NCBI RefSeq assembly: GCF_020859565.1
Contig: NZ_JAJHUO010000001.1
Span: 167,014-231,013 of the forward strand
DNA length: 64,000 nucleotides
DNA from: Saccharothrix luteola
GTDB lineage: Bacteria; Actinomycetota; Actinomycetes; Mycobacteriales; Pseudonocardiaceae
Reading direction: 5' to 3'
Under the pieces are notes generated by a model that searched no databases, had not been told where the DNA came from, and saw only the letters and a program-made list of their open reading frames with translations. Positions 48,660-59,099 of this stretch are shown one piece after another; the first letter of the stretch is position 1, and every line of letters starts with the position of its first letter. Both the position numbers and the translations under genes were made by a program.

Positions 48660-49619
48660 ATGACCGCAACTCTCGACACACTCACCGTGCACCCGGTGGC
48701 GGGCCACATCGGGGCAGATGTCTCGGGGATCGACATTTCTCGCCAATTGGACGGTGAAACAGTCGCCCGAATCAAGGAGGCACTCAACCGGTATAAGGTA
48801 ATCTTTTTCCGGGGCCAGGAGTTGGACCACGCGAGCCAGATCGCGTTCGGCCGCCGGTTCGGCGACCTGACCTACGCGCACCCGCACGACGAGGCGCCGC
48901 CGAACGGCTTCCCGGAGATCTTCACCATCGACCCGCGGCGGTACGAGGAGCGCTACGGCGCCGGGTTCCGCGACCGGGTGCGGCGCCGCCAGTACAGCTA
49001 CTTCTCCGGCTGGCACACCGACGTCACCGCGGCGGTGAACCCGCCGGCGGCCTCCATCCTGCGCGCCGAGGTCGTCCCCGAGCAGGGCGGCGACACGACG
49101 TGGACCAACCTGGTCGCCGCGTACGAGGGCCTGTCGGAGCCGGTGAAGTCCTTCGTGGACGGCCTGCGGGCCGAGCACCGGTACGGCGGCGCGGACAAAC
49201 CCGCCGGCGACGACTCGTACGCCAAGCGGGTCAACGACAACCTGCTCGTGGCGGTGCACCCGGTGGTCCGCGTGCACCCGGAGACCGGCGAGAAGGCCCT
49301 CTTCGTCAACCCCGGGTTCACCAGCCACGTGGTCGACGTCTCGCCGCGCGAGAGCAAGGCGATCCTCGACCTGCTCTACGCCGAGATCACCCGGCCGGAG
49401 TACACGGTGCGGTTCCGCTGGGAGCCGGGCAGCGTCGCGTTCTGGGACAACCGCGCCACCGCCCACCTGGCCCCGCGCGACCTGGAGCACCTGGACGTCG
49501 AGCGGCGGCTGCACCGGATCACGCTGATCGGCGAGACCCCGGTCGGGCCGGACGGTCGCGAGTCCGAGCTGGTGGCGGGCAAGCCCTTCACCGACGAGCA
49601 CACCGTCAAGGTCGACTGA
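48660..49619 (+). CDS. TauD/TfdA-type Fe(II)/2-oxoglutarate dioxygenase
   Basis: 319 residues; GGAGGAA six bases upstream decides the ATG at 48660 over one at 48642. The iron ligands are His119 and Asp121 (GWHTDVT) and His269 (RATAHL); the 2-oxoglutarate-binding Arg lies about 11-17 residues later (ERRLHR). TauD enzymes hydroxylate the carbon next to a sulfonate so that sulfite is released; TfdA and alkylsulfatase relatives act on ethers and sulfate esters. The importer and flavin enzymes that follow fit organosulfur use. First gene of an eight-gene operon. Confidence 0.87.
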   Translation: MTATLDTLTVHPVAGHIGADVSGIDISRQLDGETVARIKEALNRYKVIFFRGQELDHASQIAFGRRFGDLTYAHPHDEAPPNGFPEIFTIDPRRYEERYGAGFRDRVRRRQYSYFSGWHTDVTAAVNPPAASILRAEVVPEQGGDTTWTNLVAAYEGLSEPVKSFVDGLRAEHRYGGADKPAGDDSYAKRVNDNLLVAVHPVVRVHPETGEKALFVNPGFTSHVVDVSPRESKAILDLLYAEITRPEYTVRFRWEPGSVAFWDNRATAHLAPRDLEHLDVERRLHRITLIGETPVGPDGRESELVAGKPFTDEHTVKVD

Positions 49620-50113
49620 TGACCGCCACGCTGCCGGGTAGCTCCCTCCGCCGGGCGTTCCGCCGCCACCCGGCGGGCGTGGTGGTGATCACCGCGGACG
49701 CCGAGCGCGGTCCGGTCGGGTTCACCGCGACGTCCCTGACCTCGGTGTGCGCCGAACCGCCGCTGATCTCGTTCGGCATCTCCACCGGCTCCTCCAGCTG
49801 GCCGCACGTGCGCGAAGCCGCGAGCGTCGTCGTCAACTTCCTGGGCGCGCACCAGGAGGACGTGGCACGGCGCTTCGCGACGAGCGGCGTGGACCGGTTC
49901 GCCGCGCCCACGTGCTGGCACCGCCTCGCGAACGGCGACCCGGTCCTCGACGGCACGGCCGGCTGGCTGCGGGCCGAGGTCCAGACCCTGATCCCGGTGG
50001 GCGACCACCACCTGGTGCTCGCCCTGGTCATCGCCACCGACCTGCGGGACGGCACCCCTCCCCTGCTCTACCACGACGGCCGCTACCACACGATCCAGGA
50101 CGACGCGTCATGA
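49619..50113 (+). CDS. flavin reductase domain protein
   Basis: 164 residues, overlapping the dioxygenase stop by one base. FRRHPAGVVVITADAERGPVGFTATSLTSVCAEPPLISFGI-type residues mark the flavin reductase-like FMN-binding split barrel (HpaC/DszD class). It should supply FMNH2 to the monooxygenase at 52726, as SsuE/DszD do for SsuD/DszA. The closing residues (LYHDGRYHTI) are also typical. Confidence 0.87.
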   Translation: MTATLPGSSLRRAFRRHPAGVVVITADAERGPVGFTATSLTSVCAEPPLISFGISTGSSSWPHVREAASVVVNFLGAHQEDVARRFATSGVDRFAAPTCWHRLANGDPVLDGTAGWLRAEVQTLIPVGDHHLVLALVIATDLRDGTPPLLYHDGRYHTIQDDAS

Positions 50114-51165
50114 CACAGACATCCACGCCGCTCGGTCGGCGCTCCTTCCTGGCCGGACTGCTGGGGGTGGGGGCACTCGGCGTCGTCGGGTGCGCCACGG
50201 CGGGCGGCGCGAGCAGCCCGCCGCCCGCCGGGCCGCTGCCCACGGCGATCCCTCCCGGCACGAAGCTGAACATCTCCATCCGCACCACGCTCAAGCAGCT
50301 CGAAGCCTCGGGCAAGCTGGCCGAACTGCCGTTCCAGGTGCCCGAGTGGCCCAACGTCAGCGCGGGCCCCGACGTCATCCAGGCGTTCCGCGCCGGGTCG
50401 GTGGACCTCGCGAGCAACGCGGGCATCCCGCCGATCCAGGCTGCCGCCATCGGCTTCGACGCCAAGATCGTCGCGGTCGCCCACCGCGAGCAGCCCACCT
50501 ACAAGTTCGCCACCGCGCCGGGCACCGACATCAAGTCGCCGGCGGACCTGAAGGGCAGGAAGATCGCGTTCTCCCAGGGGCAGGCGCAGGGCGTGGTCGT
50601 GCTGCGCACGCTCAAGGAACTGGGGCTGCGCAACGACGACGTGCAGCTGATCGCGCTCAACAGCCCGCAGTTCCCCACCGCGCTGCAGTCCAAGCAGGTC
50701 GACGTCGCGGTCCTCGCCGAGCCCAGCACCACCAAGTACATCAGCCAGTACGGCAAGGACGGCGCCCGCACCATCGACATGAACGCGGTCGACCTGTTGA
50801 CCGTGCTGTGGGCGCCGACGTCGGTGCTGCACGACGCCGCCAAGACCGCCGCGATCAAGGCGTTCATCCCGTTCTGGGCGCAGGGCCAGGTCTGGGCCTG
50901 GGAACACCCCGACCAGTGGATCGACGCCTACTACGTCAAGGACCAGGGCGTGTCCACGGCCGACGGCGAGCGGATCGTGAAGTCCAACCCGCGGCCGTAC
51001 TTCCCGCCGAGCTGGGACCGGGCCGTCGCCTGGGAGCAGGAAACCGCCGAACTCCTCGCCGAGGGTGGGTTCACGCCGCCCGTCACGGCCGCCGACCTGT
51101 TCGACCGGCGGTTCGAGGGCATCGCCACCGAGTCCGTCCCCGCCGTGTATCGGAGCAAGCCATGA
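50110..51165 (+). CDS. SsuA-like sulfonate-binding lipoprotein
   Basis: 351 residues. Tat-type start (GRRSFLAGLLGVGALG) followed by lipobox VVGC, so it is a surface lipoprotein. The domain matches aliphatic sulfonate/nitrate/taurine binding proteins (SsuA/TauA): DVIQAFRAGSVDLASNAGIPP, GTDIKSPADLKGRKIAF, VDVAVLAEPSTTKYI. It overlaps both neighbours by 4 nt. Ligand likely an alkyl or aryl sulfonate or a sulfate ester. Confidence 0.85.
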   Translation: MTQTSTPLGRRSFLAGLLGVGALGVVGCATAGGASSPPPAGPLPTAIPPGTKLNISIRTTLKQLEASGKLAELPFQVPEWPNVSAGPDVIQAFRAGSVDLASNAGIPPIQAAAIGFDAKIVAVAHREQPTYKFATAPGTDIKSPADLKGRKIAFSQGQAQGVVVLRTLKELGLRNDDVQLIALNSPQFPTALQSKQVDVAVLAEPSTTKYISQYGKDGARTIDMNAVDLLTVLWAPTSVLHDAAKTAAIKAFIPFWAQGQVWAWEHPDQWIDAYYVKDQGVSTADGERIVKSNPRPYFPPSWDRAVAWEQETAELLAEGGFTPPVTAADLFDRRFEGIATESVPAVYRSKP

Positions 51166-52007
51166 CCCGGACTCTCGCACCACCCGTGCTCGCGACCAAG
51201 ACCACGTCGCCCGCCAGGACCGCGCCCCGGGCCCGCCGGCTCGGACCGGGCAAGCCGATCCCCTACGGTCGCGCCGCCGGACCGCTGCTGGTCATCGCGA
51301 TCTGGAGCGTCGCCTCGGCGAGCGGCTGGCTCGACCCGCGGCTGCTCTCCGCGCCGTGGACGGTGGTCGAGACCGGGATCGCGCTGATCGAGAACGGGAA
51401 GCTGCCCGAGAGCGTGCTGACCTCCTTGCAGCGCGCGGGACTGGGTTTCGTGCTCGGCGCGGTCGTCGGCACGACGCTGGCGATCGCGGCAGGCCTGAGC
51501 CGCGTGGGCGAGTCGCTGATCGACGGGACCGTGCAGGTCAAGCGGGCCATCCCGTCGCTGGGCCTGATCCCGCTGCTGATCCTGTGGCTGGGCATCGGCG
51601 AGACGTTCAAGGTCGTGGTGATCGCGATCGGGGTGGCCGTCACGATCTACATCCAGACCCACGCGTCGCTGACCGGCATCGACAAGCGGTACGTCGAACT
51701 GGCCGAGGTCGTCGGGCTGAGCCGGACGCAGTTCGTGCGCAAGGTGGTGTTCCCCGGCGCGCTGCCCGGCTTCTTCGTCGGCCTGCGGCTCGGTGTCACC
51801 GGCTCGTGGCTGTTCCTGATCGTGCTGGAGCAGATCAACGCCACCAGCGGCATCGGCTACCTGATGTTCCAGGCGCAGAACTACGGGCAGAGCGACGTGA
51901 TCGTGGTCGGCCTGGTGGTCTACGGGCTGTTCGGGTTCCTCTCCGACTCGGTGTTGCGACTGGTGGAGCGGAGGGCGCTGTCGTGGCGACGGACACTGGC
52001 CGGCTGA
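51162..52007 (+). CDS. SsuC-like permease
   Basis: 281 residues with about six membrane segments after a basic N-terminal tail. The coupling loop ELAEVVGLSRTQFVRKVVFPG and the VKRAIPSLGLIPLLILWLGIG segment are hallmarks of SsuC/TauC permeases. It overlaps the binding-protein gene by 4 nt and the ATPase gene by 25 nt. Confidence 0.88.
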   Translation: MTRTLAPPVLATKTTSPARTAPRARRLGPGKPIPYGRAAGPLLVIAIWSVASASGWLDPRLLSAPWTVVETGIALIENGKLPESVLTSLQRAGLGFVLGAVVGTTLAIAAGLSRVGESLIDGTVQVKRAIPSLGLIPLLILWLGIGETFKVVVIAIGVAVTIYIQTHASLTGIDKRYVELAEVVGLSRTQFVRKVVFPGALPGFFVGLRLGVTGSWLFLIVLEQINATSGIGYLMFQAQNYGQSDVIVVGLVVYGLFGFLSDSVLRLVERRALSWRRTLAG

Positions 52008-52729
52008 CCGCGGTCCGGGTGCGGAACCTGGTGCGGCGCTTCGGGGACCGGGCCGTGCTCGACGCGCTGGACCTCGACATCGCGCCGGGCGAGTTCGTGG
52101 CCCTGCTCGGCCGCAGCGGCTCGGGCAAGTCGACGCTGCTGCGCGCCATCGCCGGCCTGGACTACGACGTCACCGGCAGCGGCGACCTCGAAGTGCCGCG
52201 GGAGGTCTCGGTGGCGTTCCAGGACTCCCGGCTGCTGCCGTGGCTGCGCGTGCTGGACAACGTCGTGCTCGGCATCGGCGCCCGTGGCGCCCGCGAGCGG
52301 GGCCGGCGTGCGTTGGCCGAGGTCGGCCTGGAGGGCCGCGAAGGCGCCTGGCCCAACCAGCTCTCCGGTGGCGAGCAGCAGCGCGTGGCACTGGCGCGCT
52401 GCCTGGTGCGCGAGCCCGCGCTGCTGCTGGCCGACGAGCCGTTCGGCTCGCTGGACGCGTTGACCCGCATCAAGATGCACGACCTGCTGCGCGAGCTGTG
52501 CGCGCGGCACCGCCCCGCGGTCCTGCTCGTCACGCACGACGTGGACGAGGCCGTGGAGCTCGCCGACCGGATCGTCGTGCTGGAGGAGGGCCGGATCGGA
52601 CTGGACGTCCGCGTCGAGCTGCCCGGGGTCCGCTCCCACCGCGACCCGCTGTTCCAGTCCCACCGCGACCGGCTGCTCACCGCCCTGGGCATCACCGCGT
52701 CGGGGATCACCGAAGGAGTCACCCCGTGA
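51983..52729 (+). CDS. SsuB-like ATPase
   Basis: 248 residues from a GTG at 51983, inside the permease gene. Walker A GRSGSGKSTLL, Q-loop VAFQDSRLLPWLRV, signature QLSGGEQQRVALAR, Walker B LLLADEPFGSLD, His-loop VTHDVDEA. The DSRLLPW sequence after the Q-loop is the mark of the sulfonate/nitrate importer group. It completes the three-part importer. Confidence 0.9.
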   Translation: MATDTGRLTAVRVRNLVRRFGDRAVLDALDLDIAPGEFVALLGRSGSGKSTLLRAIAGLDYDVTGSGDLEVPREVSVAFQDSRLLPWLRVLDNVVLGIGARGARERGRRALAEVGLEGREGAWPNQLSGGEQQRVALARCLVREPALLLADEPFGSLDALTRIKMHDLLRELCARHRPAVLLVTHDVDEAVELADRIVVLEEGRIGLDVRVELPGVRSHRDPLFQSHRDRLLTALGITASGITEGVTP

Positions 52730-54057
52730 CCCAGCTGCACCTGAACCTGTTCCTGCACGACACCGGGCACCACGAGGCGTCGTGGCGGCTGCCGGAGAGC
52801 GACCCGCACGGGCACCTGAGCATCGACTACCACGAGCGGCTGGCCCGCACCGCCGAGGCGGCCGGGTTCGACTCGGTGTTCCTCGCGGACTCCCCGGTGC
52901 TGTGGGGTCAGGTCGGGCGGCGGCCGTCGGGCAAGTTCGAGCCGACCGTGCTGCTGACCGCGCTGGCGCGGGCCACGGAGCGGATCGGTCTGATCGCCAC
53001 CGCCTCCACCACGTACAACGACCCGTTCAACCTGTCACGGCGGTTCGCGTCCCTGGACCACATCAGCGGCGGTCGGGCGGGCTGGAACATCGTCACCACG
53101 GCGGGCGACGACGCGGCGCGCAACTTCGGCCTCGACGGGCAGCCCGCGCACTTCGACCGCTACGAGCGGGCCGACGAGTTCCTGCACGTGGCCAAGAAGC
53201 TGTGGGACTCGTGGGACGACGACGCGATCGTCGCCGACAAGGAACGCGGCGTGCACGCCGAGGCCGACCGGGTGCGCACGATCGACCACGAGGGCAAGTA
53301 CTTCCGGGTGCGCGGGCCGCTGAACGTGCCCCGCTCGCCCCAGGCGTACCCGCTGCTGGTGCAGGCCGGGTCCTCCGAGGACGGCAAGGGGTTCGCGGCC
53401 AGGCACGCCGAGGCGGTGTTCACCGCGCAGCAGACGCTGGAGGAGGCGCGGGCGTTCTACGCCGACCTCAAGCGGCGGGCCGCCGCGTTCGGCCGCGACC
53501 CGGACCACGTGAAGATCCTGCCCGGCCTCGTGCCGGTCATCGGCTCGACGGAGGCCGAGGCGCTGGCCGCGGACGCCGAGCTGGACCGGCTCATCGTGGC
53601 GGAGTACGCCCGCGGCCAGCTTGCCAAGCTGCTGCGCGTGGACCCGGAGTCGCTGGACCTGGACCGGCAGCTCCCGGCGGACCTGCCGTCCGAGGACGAG
53701 ATCGAAGGCGCCAAGTCCCGCTACACGCTGATCGTCGAACTGGCACGGCGGGAGAAGCTGACCGTGCGGGAGCTGATCGGGCGACTGGGCGGCGGACGCG
53801 GGCACAAGACGTTCGCGGGCACCCCCGAGCAGGTCGCGGACACCATCGAGCAGTGGTTCCGCGCGGGCGCGGCCGACGGGTTCAACATCATGCCCGCCGT
53901 GCTGCCGTCCGGGCTGGAGCTGTTCGCCGCCGAGGTGGTGCCGATCCTGCGCCGACGCGGGCTGTTCCGCACCGAGTACACCGGCACGACGCTGCGGGAG
54001 CACTACGGCCTGCCACGCCCGGCCAACCAGTTCACCCGTGCCCTCGCCGCCGTATGA
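52726..54057 (+). CDS. FMNH2-dependent monooxygenase (NtaA/SnaA/DszA family)
   Basis: 443 residues from the GTG at 52726, overlapping the ATPase stop by 4 nt. Characteristic blocks: LHLNLFLHDTGHHEASW, DSVFLADSPVLWG, SGGRAGWNIVTTAGDDAARNFGLDG, YPLLVQAGSSEDGKGFAARHAEAVF. Members (DszA, nitrilotriacetate and dimethylsulfide monooxygenases) cleave C-S or C-N bonds with FMNH2 and O2. The reductase in this operon should feed it. The substrate is probably the compound brought in by the adjacent importer. Confidence 0.88.
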   Translation: MTQLHLNLFLHDTGHHEASWRLPESDPHGHLSIDYHERLARTAEAAGFDSVFLADSPVLWGQVGRRPSGKFEPTVLLTALARATERIGLIATASTTYNDPFNLSRRFASLDHISGGRAGWNIVTTAGDDAARNFGLDGQPAHFDRYERADEFLHVAKKLWDSWDDDAIVADKERGVHAEADRVRTIDHEGKYFRVRGPLNVPRSPQAYPLLVQAGSSEDGKGFAARHAEAVFTAQQTLEEARAFYADLKRRAAAFGRDPDHVKILPGLVPVIGSTEAEALAADAELDRLIVAEYARGQLAKLLRVDPESLDLDRQLPADLPSEDEIEGAKSRYTLIVELARREKLTVRELIGRLGGGRGHKTFAGTPEQVADTIEQWFRAGAADGFNIMPAVLPSGLELFAAEVVPILRRRGLFRTEYTGTTLREHYGLPRPANQFTRALAAV

Positions 54058-57000
54058 GCGAGCACGGTGTGAAGGTCGGCTGGTCGCGGAGACTGCTCGG
54101 CTACTGTCTGCGCCACCGCGCCGACCTCCTGCTCGCCTTCGGCTGCGCGGTCGTGGCCGCGGTCACCACGGCGGCCCTGCCGCTGGTGCTGCGCCACGTG
54201 GTCGACGAGGTGGCAACCGGCGCGGTGGCCGACGTGGCACCCTGGGTCGCGGTGTTCCTCGCCGTGGCGGCGGTGCGGTTCGCGGCGGGCTACGTCCGCC
54301 GCTACCGCTCCGGCACGCTGTCGCTCGGCGTGCAGCAGGACCTGCGTGACGACGCGTTCAAGTCGTTGCTGCGGCTGGACGGCGCGGCGCAGGACGACCT
54401 GCGGACGGGGCAGGTCGTGAGCCGGTCCATCTCGGACATCACGCTCATCCAGACCCTGCTCGCGTTCCTGCCGAACATCTCCGGCAACGTGCTGATGTTC
54501 GCGCTGTCGGTCGGGGTGATGGCTGTGCTGTCACCGCTCCTGACGCTGATCGCGCTCGCGGTCGGTCCGGCGCTGTGGTTCATCGCGCACCGCAGCCGCC
54601 GGGACCTGTTCCCCGCCAACTGGCACACCCAGCAGGAGGCCGCCGAGGTCGCCGCCGCCGTCGAGGCGGCAGTGACCGGCGTCCGGGTCGTGAAGGGCTT
54701 CGGGCAGGAAGGACGCGAGCAGGAGGCCCTGGAGGCGCGCGCCGGAGCGCTGTACGCGTCCCGGCTGCGCGTCAACCGGCTGACCAGCCGGTACAACCCG
54801 GCCATGCAGGCGGTGCCCGCACTGGGCCAGGTGCTGGTGCTGGCGCTCGGCGGGTGGATGGCGTTGCGCGGGTCGATCACCCTGGGCACGTTCCTGGCGT
54901 TCACCACGTACCTGGGCGCCTTCGTGAACCCGGTGCGGCAACTGGCGACGCTGGTGACCGTGGCGCAGCAGGCGCGCGCGGGCGTCGAGCGCGTGCTGGA
55001 GATAATCGACGCGACGCCCGGGATGGTGGACGGCACGCGGGACCTGCCACCCGGTCCGCTCGACGTCGAGTTCTCCGACGTGGTCTTCGCCTACCCCGGT
55101 TCACCGGCCACGGTGGAGGGCGCGTCGCTGCGGATCGAGGCGGGCGAGACCGTCGCGGTCGTGGGCGCGGCCGGGTCGGGGAAGTCCACGCTCGGCCTGC
55201 TGCTCCCCCGGTTCTACGACGTGTCGGCCGGGTCCGTGCGGGTGGGCGGGGTGGACGTGCGGGACGTGCGGGCGTCGTCGCTGCGGGCCGCGGTCGGGGT
55301 GGTGTTCGAGGACACCTTCCTGGTGTCGGACACCGTGCGCGCGAACATCGCCTTCGGCCGGCCGTCCGCGTCACTGGAGGAGGTCGTCGAAGCGGCCCGG
55401 CTGGCGTGCGCGGACGAGTTCGTCGCCGGTCTGCCGGACGGCTACGACACCGTGATCGGCGAGCAGGGGCTGACCCTGTCCGGCGGGCAGCGCCAGCGGA
55501 TCGCCCTGGCCCGTGCGCTGCTGCACGACCCGCGGGTGCTGGTGCTGGACGACGCCACGTCGGCGATCGACGCGCGCGTGGAGGCGGAGATCCACCGGAA
55601 CCTGGCGCGCGTGCGGCGGACCACGATGGTCATCGCGCACCGCCGGTCGACGCTGGCGCTCGCGGACCGCGTCGTGCTGCTCGACAACGGGTCCGTCGTG
55701 GACGACGTCGGGGTCGACCTGGAGGCCCTCCCGCCCGCGGTCAGCGGACGGCGCCGGAGCACCGCGGTGTGGCACGGCGCACCGGCGGCGCGCACCGGCG
55801 GTTCGGCCCGGACCGCGCTGGCCTTCGCCACGGCCGCGTCGGGCGCGCCCGGCCCCGGAGCCGTCGGCGGCGGCGTGCTGGCCTCCGCACCGCCGAGCCC
55901 GGAACTGCTGGCGCGGCTGGACGACCTCGCGCCCCTGACCGAGCGCCCCGACGTGGACCCCGCACGGGCTCGGGCAGGAGACCTGTCGTTCGGCCTCGCC
56001 CGGCTGCTGCGGCCGTTCACGCCCGCGCTGCTGGGCGGACTGCTGCTGGTCGCGCTGGACGCCGCCGCGCAGATCGCCCTGCCGGTGCTGGTCCGCGCGG
56101 GCGTCGACGGGCACGTGCTCGTCGCGTCGCTGCTGGCCGCCGCGGTGGTCCTCGCGGGCTGGGGCATCGGCGTGGCGCAGATCCGGGTGACGGGCAGGAC
56201 CGGCGAGAAGCTGCTCTACACCCTGCGGGTCAAGACGTTCGCCCAACTCCAACGGCTCGGGCTGGACTACTACGAGCGCGAGCTGGGCGGCCGGGTCATG
56301 ACCCGGATGACCACGGACGTGGACGCCCTGTCGAACTTCCTCCAGACCGGGCTCGCCACCGCCGTCGTCACCGCCCTGACGATCGTCGGCGTCCTGGTGG
56401 CGATGGTCGTGGTCGACGCGCCGCTGGCCGTGGTGGTGCTGCCGGTGCTGCCCGTGCTGCTGGTCGCGACCGCGGTGTTCCGCCGCGCGTCGGTGCCCGC
56501 CTACACGGAGGCCCGGGAGCGGATCAGCGCGGTCAACGCCTACCTCCAGGAGACCGTGGCCTCCCTGCGGGCGAACCAGGCGTTCCGGAGGGAAGGGGTG
56601 GCGGCGGCCGAGTTCACCCGGCGTGGTGACGAGTTCCGGGTGGCGCGGCTGCGGGCGCAGCGCAACATCGCGACGTACTTCCCGTTCGTGGAGTTCCTGA
56701 GCGCCGCCGCGTCCGCCGCCGTGCTGGCGGTCGGTGCCGGCCAGGTGCGGGCGGGTGAGCTGACCGCCGGGACGCTCATCGCGTTCCTGCTGTACGTGGA
56801 CATGCTCTTCGCGCCGGCGCAGCAGCTGCCGCAGGTGTTCGACGGCTACCAGCAGGCGACGATCGGCATGGCCCGGCTGCGCGGCTTGATGCGGACCCCG
56901 ACCAGCACTCCCCCCGCCCCGTCACCCGTCCCGGTGACCGGGCTGCGCGGCGAGGTCGTGTTCGACGACGTGCACTTCGCGTACGCGGGCGGTTCGCGAG

Positions 57001-57701
57001 AGGCGCTGCGCGGGGTGTCCCTGCGGATCGCGCCCGGCGAGACGGTGGCCCTGGTCGGGCGGACCGGCGCGGGCAAGTCGACCCTGGTCAAGCTGCTGGC
57101 CCGGTTCTACGACCCGACCGGCGGCGCGGTCCTGGTGGACGGGCACGACCTGCGGTCGCTCGACCTCGCCGGCTACCGGCGGCGGCTGGGCGTCGTGCCG
57201 CAGGAGGCGCACCTGTTCAGCGGCACGGTCCGCGACGCCATCGCCTACGGCCGGCCGGACGCCACCGACGCCGAGGTCGAGGCCGCGGCCCGGGCGGTCG
57301 GCGCGCACGAGGTCGTCGCGCGGCTCCCGCTGGGCTACGACCACCCCATCGGCGAACGCGGACGCGGCCTGTCCGCGGGCCAGCGGCAGCTCATCGCGCT
57401 CGCCAGGGCCGAACTGGTCGACCCCGACGTGCTGCTGCTCGACGAGGCGACCGCCGCGCTCGACCTGACCACCGAACAGGCCGTGACCCGCGCCGTCGAG
57501 GTGCTGTCGAGGCGCCGCACGACGGTCGTGGTCGCGCACCGGTTGCCGACCGCCGCCCGGGCCGACCGGGTGGCCGTGCTGGACGGCGGCCGGGTGGTCG
57601 AGGTCGGCACGCACGCCGAACTGCTGGAACTGGGCGGGGCGTACCGCCTGCTGTGGGACGCCTTCGCGGGCGAGGACCTCGTTGAGGAGAGGACGGCATG
57701 A
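54054..57701 (+). CDS. fused ABC exporter, TMD-NBD-TMD-NBD
   Basis: 1215 residues; two half-transporters in one chain. Half 1: membrane domain about 20-310, ATPase about 340-560 with [26 protein letters not shown] and [13 protein letters not shown] linker of about 90 residues rich in Ala, Arg and Pro follows. Half 2: membrane domain about 650-940, ATPase about 965-1200 with [30 protein letters not shown] and [12 protein letters not shown]. Walker B of half 1 has Asp-Asp (VLVLDDATS) in place of Asp-Glu, suggesting a non-hydrolysing site, common in heterodimeric exporters such as TmrAB. An exporter in an import operon is unusual. It overlaps both neighbours by 4 nt. Confidence 0.88.
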   Translation: MSEHGVKVGWSRRLLGYCLRHRADLLLAFGCAVVAAVTTAALPLVLRHVVDEVATGAVADVAPWVAVFLAVAAVRFAAGYVRRYRSGTLSLGVQQDLRDDAFKSLLRLDGAAQDDLRTGQVVSRSISDITLIQTLLAFLPNISGNVLMFALSVGVMAVLSPLLTLIALAVGPALWFIAHRSRRDLFPANWHTQQEAAEVAAAVEAAVTGVRVVKGFGQEGREQEALEARAGALYASRLRVNRLTSRYNPAMQAVPALGQVLVLALGGWMALRGSITLGTFLAFTTYLGAFVNPVRQLATLVTVAQQARAGVERVLEIIDATPGMVDGTRDLPPGPLDVEFSDVVFAYPGSPATVEGASLRIEAGETVAVVGAAGSGKSTLGLLLPRFYDVSAGSVRVGGVDVRDVRASSLRAAVGVVFEDTFLVSDTVRANIAFGRPSASLEEVVEAARLACADEFVAGLPDGYDTVIGEQGLTLSGGQRQRIALARALLHDPRVLVLDDATSAIDARVEAEIHRNLARVRRTTMVIAHRRSTLALADRVVLLDNGSVVDDVGVDLEALPPAVSGRRRSTAVWHGAPAARTGGSARTALAFATAASGAPGPGAVGGGVLASAPPSPELLARLDDLAPLTERPDVDPARARAGDLSFGLARLLRPFTPALLGGLLLVALDAAAQIALPVLVRAGVDGHVLVASLLAAAVVLAGWGIGVAQIRVTGRTGEKLLYTLRVKTFAQLQRLGLDYYERELGGRVMTRMTTDVDALSNFLQTGLATAVVTALTIVGVLVAMVVVDAPLAVVVLPVLPVLLVATAVFRRASVPAYTEARERISAVNAYLQETVASLRANQAFRREGVAAAEFTRRGDEFRVARLRAQRNIATYFPFVEFLSAAASAAVLAVGAGQVRAGELTAGTLIAFLLYVDMLFAPAQQLPQVFDGYQQATIGMARLRGLMRTPTSTPPAPSPVPVTGLRGEVVFDDVHFAYAGGSREALRGVSLRIAPGETVALVGRTGAGKSTLVKLLARFYDPTGGAVLVDGHDLRSLDLAGYRRRLGVVPQEAHLFSGTVRDAIAYGRPDATDAEVEAAARAVGAHEVVARLPLGYDHPIGERGRGLSAGQRQLIALARAELVDPDVLLLDEATAALDLTTEQAVTRAVEVLSRRRTTVVVAHRLPTAARADRVAVLDGGRVVEVGTHAELLELGGAYRLLWDAFAGEDLVEERTA

Positions 57702-58720
57702 GCCACCGACCGTTGGGCCGGACCGGAGTCCGGGTCAGTCCGCTGGCGCTGGGCGCGATGATGTTCGGCGAGCGCGGGAACCCGTCGCACGAGGACGGCG
57801 TCCGGATCATCCACCGCGCGCTGGACGCGGGCATCAACCTGATCGACACCGCCGACGTGTACTCGGCCGGCGAGTCGGAGACCATCGTCGGCAAGGCGCT
57901 GCAGGGCAGGCGCGACACCGTCGTGCTGGCGACCAAGTTCCACGGCGCGCTCGGCGACGACGTCAACCAACGCGGCAACTCCCGCCGGTGGATCTTCCAG
58001 GAGGTGGAGCACAGCCTCCGCCGGCTCCAGACCGACTGGATCGACCTCTACCAGGTGCACCGGCCGTCACCCGACACCGACTTCGACGAGACGCTGGGGG
58101 CGCTGACCGACCTGGTCCGCGCGGGCAAGATCCGGTACATCGGCACGTCGACTTTCCCGCCGTCGGAGATCGTCGAGGGCCAGTGGATCGCGGAGAAGCG
58201 CGGCTACCAGCGGGTCGTCTCCGAACAGCCGCCGTACTCGCTGCTCGCGCGCGGGGTCGAGCGCGAGGTGCTGCCCATCGCGCAGCGGTACGGCCTCGGC
58301 GTGATCCCGTGGAGCCCGCTCGCCGGCGGTTGGCTGACCGGCCGCTACCGCAAGGGCGCGCCCCAACCCGCCTCGTCGCGGGCGAACCGCTTCCCGGAAC
58401 GCTTCGACATCACCGCGCCGGAGAACGCGGCGAAGCTGGAGGCGGTCGAGTCCCTGGCCCACCTGGCGGACGAGGCGGGTCTGCCCTTGGTCCACCTCGC
58501 GCTGGCCTTCGTGCTGGAGCACCCGGCCGTGACGTCGGCGATCATCGGGCCGCGCACGTACGAGCAGTTGGAGGGCCAGCTCGGCGCGGCGGACGTCCGG
58601 CTCACATCGGACGTGCTCGACCGGATCGACAAGATCGTCCCGCCGGGCGTGACCCTGTCGTCCCGCGACGAGGGCTACCAGCCGCCGACGTTGACCCACC
58701 CCGCCCTGCGCCGACGGTGA
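57698..58720 (+). CDS. aldo/keto reductase
   Basis: 340 residues, overlapping the exporter stop by 4 nt. The tetrad is Asp50 (LIDTADVY), Tyr55, Lys80 (LATKFHG) and His121 (YQVHRP). The NADPH-binding end is typical ([15 protein letters not shown]). Resembles the actinomycete AKR12/13-type reductases. Likely reduces an aldehyde or ketone released by the oxygenases of this operon. Last gene before a hairpin. Confidence 0.88.
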   Translation: MSHRPLGRTGVRVSPLALGAMMFGERGNPSHEDGVRIIHRALDAGINLIDTADVYSAGESETIVGKALQGRRDTVVLATKFHGALGDDVNQRGNSRRWIFQEVEHSLRRLQTDWIDLYQVHRPSPDTDFDETLGALTDLVRAGKIRYIGTSTFPPSEIVEGQWIAEKRGYQRVVSEQPPYSLLARGVEREVLPIAQRYGLGVIPWSPLAGGWLTGRYRKGAPQPASSRANRFPERFDITAPENAAKLEAVESLAHLADEAGLPLVHLALAFVLEHPAVTSAIIGPRTYEQLEGQLGAADVRLTSDVLDRIDKIVPPGVTLSSRDEGYQPPTLTHPALRRR

Positions 58721-58735
58721 TCGGCCCCGGTGCCT

Positions 58736-58773
58736 GGCCCGGCGGCCGGTCGGAAGCATCCGCCTGCCGGGCC
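58736..58773 (+). terminator. hairpin after the sulfur operon
   Basis: GGCCCGGC (58736-58743) pairs with GCCGGGCC (58766-58773). The stem has 8 bp and a 22-nt loop that may pair further. Position just after the aldo/keto reductase stop fits a terminator. Confidence 0.4.
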
Positions 58774-58844
58774 GGGCGCCGGGCGCGAACTCGGCGTCGA
58801 CGTTCCCCTGATCCAAGCGTCCGACCGGTCCCGGCCGGGCCGAG

Positions 58845-59095
58845 TCAGCTCGATCTGCCGATCCGCCACCAGACGGCGGCGTCCTGGTCGGTCAGCTTGC
58901 CCGTGTAGTAGAAGTCGATCCACTTCACGGCGGCTTCCTCGCCGCGCTCGCCGATCTTCGGGCTCACCACGACCGGCGTGCCGCCGCCGAGCACGCCCGC
59001 CTCCGTCTTGTCCGCCAAGGGCGGGGCGGCGACTCCGTAGTCGGCGGCCCTGAGGCCGTTCTGGGTGACGAGGTTGCCGTAGTTGCCGCCGCCGG
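58845..59095 (-). pseudogene. C-terminal fragment of a sugar-type ABC binding protein
   Basis: About 80 residues, GNYGNLVTQNGLRAADYGVA through VVVSPKIGERGEEAAVKWIDFYYTG (family 1 solute-binding protein C-terminal part), with a stop at 58845. No N-terminal portion, signal or start is present. The fragment abuts a broken ROK gene at about 59100 in opposite orientation, so a deletion or inversion joined them. Confidence 0.65.
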
Positions 59096-59099
59096 CTGA

